NCBI GenBank assembly: GCA_019309245.1
Contig: JAFDGP010000145.1
Coordinates: forward strand, 1-6,426
DNA length: 6,426 nucleotides
Direction of reading: 5' to 3'
Source: Deltaproteobacteria bacterium
Lineage (GTDB): Bacteria > Desulfobacterota > Desulfobacteria > Desulfobacterales > C00003060
In this document: positions 5,813 to 6,426 of the stretch, piece after piece
Layout: each line of letters opens with the position of its first letter
How positions within the stretch are numbered: the first letter of the stretch is position 1
Program-made: the position numbers and the translations under genes
Notes under the pieces: generated by a model
What the model saw: the letters and a program-made list of their open reading frames with translations, nothing else
Database searches by the model: none
Told to the model about the DNA's origin: nothing

Positions 5813-6064
5813 TTAAGAGGTCTTGCCACAGCAACTTCCCGGCCCGGCACAACCGGCGTGGCCGGGGCTGGATCCGCAGCACGTGGTATCTCCCGGTCCC
5901 GGCAGGGTGTTTTTTGTGGGACCGGACAATCCCGAGTGGGCGGAAAGAAGTTTCTTCAGCCTTGAGCTTCCACACGATGTGCAACTCGGATTGTCTGAAT
6001 CTGCGGTGATGAGTATCTCATTGATCTTGCCACATTCCAGACACAAGAAATCGAAGATGGGCAT
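5813..6064 (-). CDS. FmdB-family zinc ribbon protein
   Basis: The 83-aa product begins MPIFDFLCLECG and continues to SCTSCGSSRLKKLLS: two CXXC pairs (C8/C11 and C28/C31) in the layout of the FmdB regulatory-protein family (CxxC_CxxC_SSSS type). The pairs should bind zinc; the family's molecular role is poorly known and the name comes from an early link to formamidase/amidase regulation. The start at 6064 is chosen because GGGGAGG (6078-6072) lies 7 bases upstream; an ATG at 6082 has no such site. The tail after residue 55 is rich in Gly, Pro, Ser and Cys, with CC at 62-63, C72 and CC at 78-79, and may bind metal. It is convergent with the receiver-HDOD gene. I infer no operon partner inside the window. 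Confidence 0.92.
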   Translation of the reverse strand: MPIFDFLCLECGKINEILITADSDNPSCTSCGSSRLKKLLSAHSGLSGPTKNTLPGPGDTTCCGSSPGHAGCAGPGSCCGKTS

Positions 6065-6200
6065 AACAGTGCCTCCCCGCATTTTTTCTTAACCCCGCGG
6101 TGCCGGTTTCCCTCTGAGGACACCCTTGGTAAGGTCGGGATCTGCCGGAACGCACTATGGGGTTTCAAGTATATACTCAAAACATACCATAAAACGTCTT

Positions 6201-6233
6201 TTTGGGGTTGTCAATACAGGTGGCGACCCCAAA
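6201..6233. repeat. 12-bp hairpin left of the long inverted repeat
   Basis: TTTGGGGTTGTC (6201-6212) pairs with GGCGACCCCAAA (6222-6233) around a 9-base loop; ten Watson-Crick pairs and two G-U pairs if transcribed on the plus strand. It shares base 6233 with the left arm of the 24-bp repeat. Confidence 0.6.
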
Positions 6234-6368
6234 TCCACCGCCAAAAAAACGAAGATAAAAATGGATCTGCCCACGCTGAAGCCAAGTGAAGGGTTTCAAC
6301 CAGCGTTTTTGTTCAACACGCTGCAATCATGCCATAAGAGTCCGATCTTCGTTTTTTTGGCGGTGGAT
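6233..6368. repeat. Perfect 24-bp inverted repeat enclosing 88 bases
   Basis: The left arm (6233-6256, starting ATCCACCGCC) and right arm (6345-6368, ending GGCGGTGGAT) are exact reverse complements over 24 bases, each containing a run of seven A or T. The 88 bases between carry shorter repeats: ACGCTG (6273-6278) and ACGCTG (6318-6323), either of which can pair with CAGCGT (6301-6306). This could be a small mobile-element remnant (MITE-like), an invertible segment, or the stem of a structured RNA. No flanking target duplication is evident. Confidence 0.85.
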
Positions 6369-6383
6369 GCGGCAAATCACCGC
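6360..6383. repeat. Local hairpin overlapping the right arm of the long inverted repeat
   Basis: GCGGTG-g-AT (6360-6368) pairs with ATCACCGC (6376-6383), 8 bp with one bulged G and a 7-base loop. It uses the end of the right arm, so it cannot form together with the full 24-bp stem. An alternative pairing GGCGGT (6359-6364) with ACCGCC (6386-6391) is also possible. Confidence 0.5.
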
Positions 6384-6426
6384 AAACCGCCGTAGCCCCC
6401 TGAGTTCAAACCGTGCGTGCATTCAG

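Larger units (their letters stand above)
6065..6426. other. Gene-free region upstream of the FmdB-family gene
   Basis: No reading frame here looks like a protein. After the ribosome site (6072-6078) come a GC-rich stretch and an AT-rich segment containing the palindrome AGTATATACT (about 6168-6177), which could hold a promoter for the minus-strand gene, although no clean -35/-10 pair is seen. The rest is dominated by inverted repeats from 6201 to 6391, listed separately. The final 35 bases show nothing recognisable. Confidence 0.5.

Noticed and set aside
606..6176. 15-base identical string GTTTCAAGTATATAC at 606-620 (in cheR) and 6162-6176
   Set aside because: One copy lies inside the conserved coding end of cheR and there is no longer similarity around either copy; most likely chance.
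6126..6395. Plus-strand open frame of 89 codons across the inverted repeats
   Set aside because: It reads through both arms of the perfect inverted repeat, has no motif and no clear ribosome site.
6200..6395. Integron attC site or retron msr/msd
   Set aside because: No GTTRRRY/RYYYAAC core pair bounds the repeat, and no reverse transcriptase or integrase is visible in the window.
1..6426. CRISPR array, tRNA or rRNA genes
   Set aside because: No regularly spaced direct repeats and no recognisable tRNA or rRNA segments on either strand.

Overview
The window looks like chromosome of a Gram-negative, sulfate-reducer-like bacterium, most likely Desulfobacterota (former Deltaproteobacteria). This is inference from gene content: a chemotaxis cluster with fused signalling modules, a HDOD regulator, a FmdB-type zinc ribbon, two sigma-54 (-24/-12) promoter matches, and a small dual-CXXC protein whose reading frame carries an in-frame UGA with a SECIS-like hairpin. 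No species can be named from sequence alone.

Left third (1-3037, plus strand): the 3' end of a chemotaxis operon. It holds a cheR methyltransferase cut by the window edge, then a 639-aa fusion of a CheY-like receiver, a cytoplasmic NrtA/CmpA-type solute-binding domain and a C-terminal CheW domain, then a CheX-like phosphatase that starts at TTG. The gaps are 21 and 12 bases, so the three are almost certainly co-transcribed. Inferred circuit: CheR methylates receptors; the fusion couples an internal small-molecule signal directly to a CheA array through CheW, with its own receiver as a phosphorylation target; the CheX-like protein removes phosphate from that receiver or a partner CheY.

Middle (3109-3966, minus strand): a PilZ-like protein with a helical C-terminal tail, driven by a very good sigma-54 promoter (3591-3609). 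Upstream of it lies a 70-codon dual-CXXC gene with an in-frame UGA at codon 31, best read as selenocysteine. A perfect 7-bp hairpin with a GGC loop sits 16 bases after the UGA and itself encodes the second CXXC.

Right half (3967-6426): a divergent intergenic region contains a second sigma-54 promoter (4150-4166) and a leader rich in inverted repeats. It precedes a plus-strand gene for a degenerate receiver fused to a HDOD domain (4327-5682). A convergent minus-strand FmdB-family zinc ribbon gene follows (5813-6064). The last 360 bases hold no convincing gene but carry a perfect 24-bp inverted repeat around 88 bases, with competing local hairpins.

The strongest candidates for something new are the receiver/solute-binding/CheW fusion and the small putative selenoprotein.
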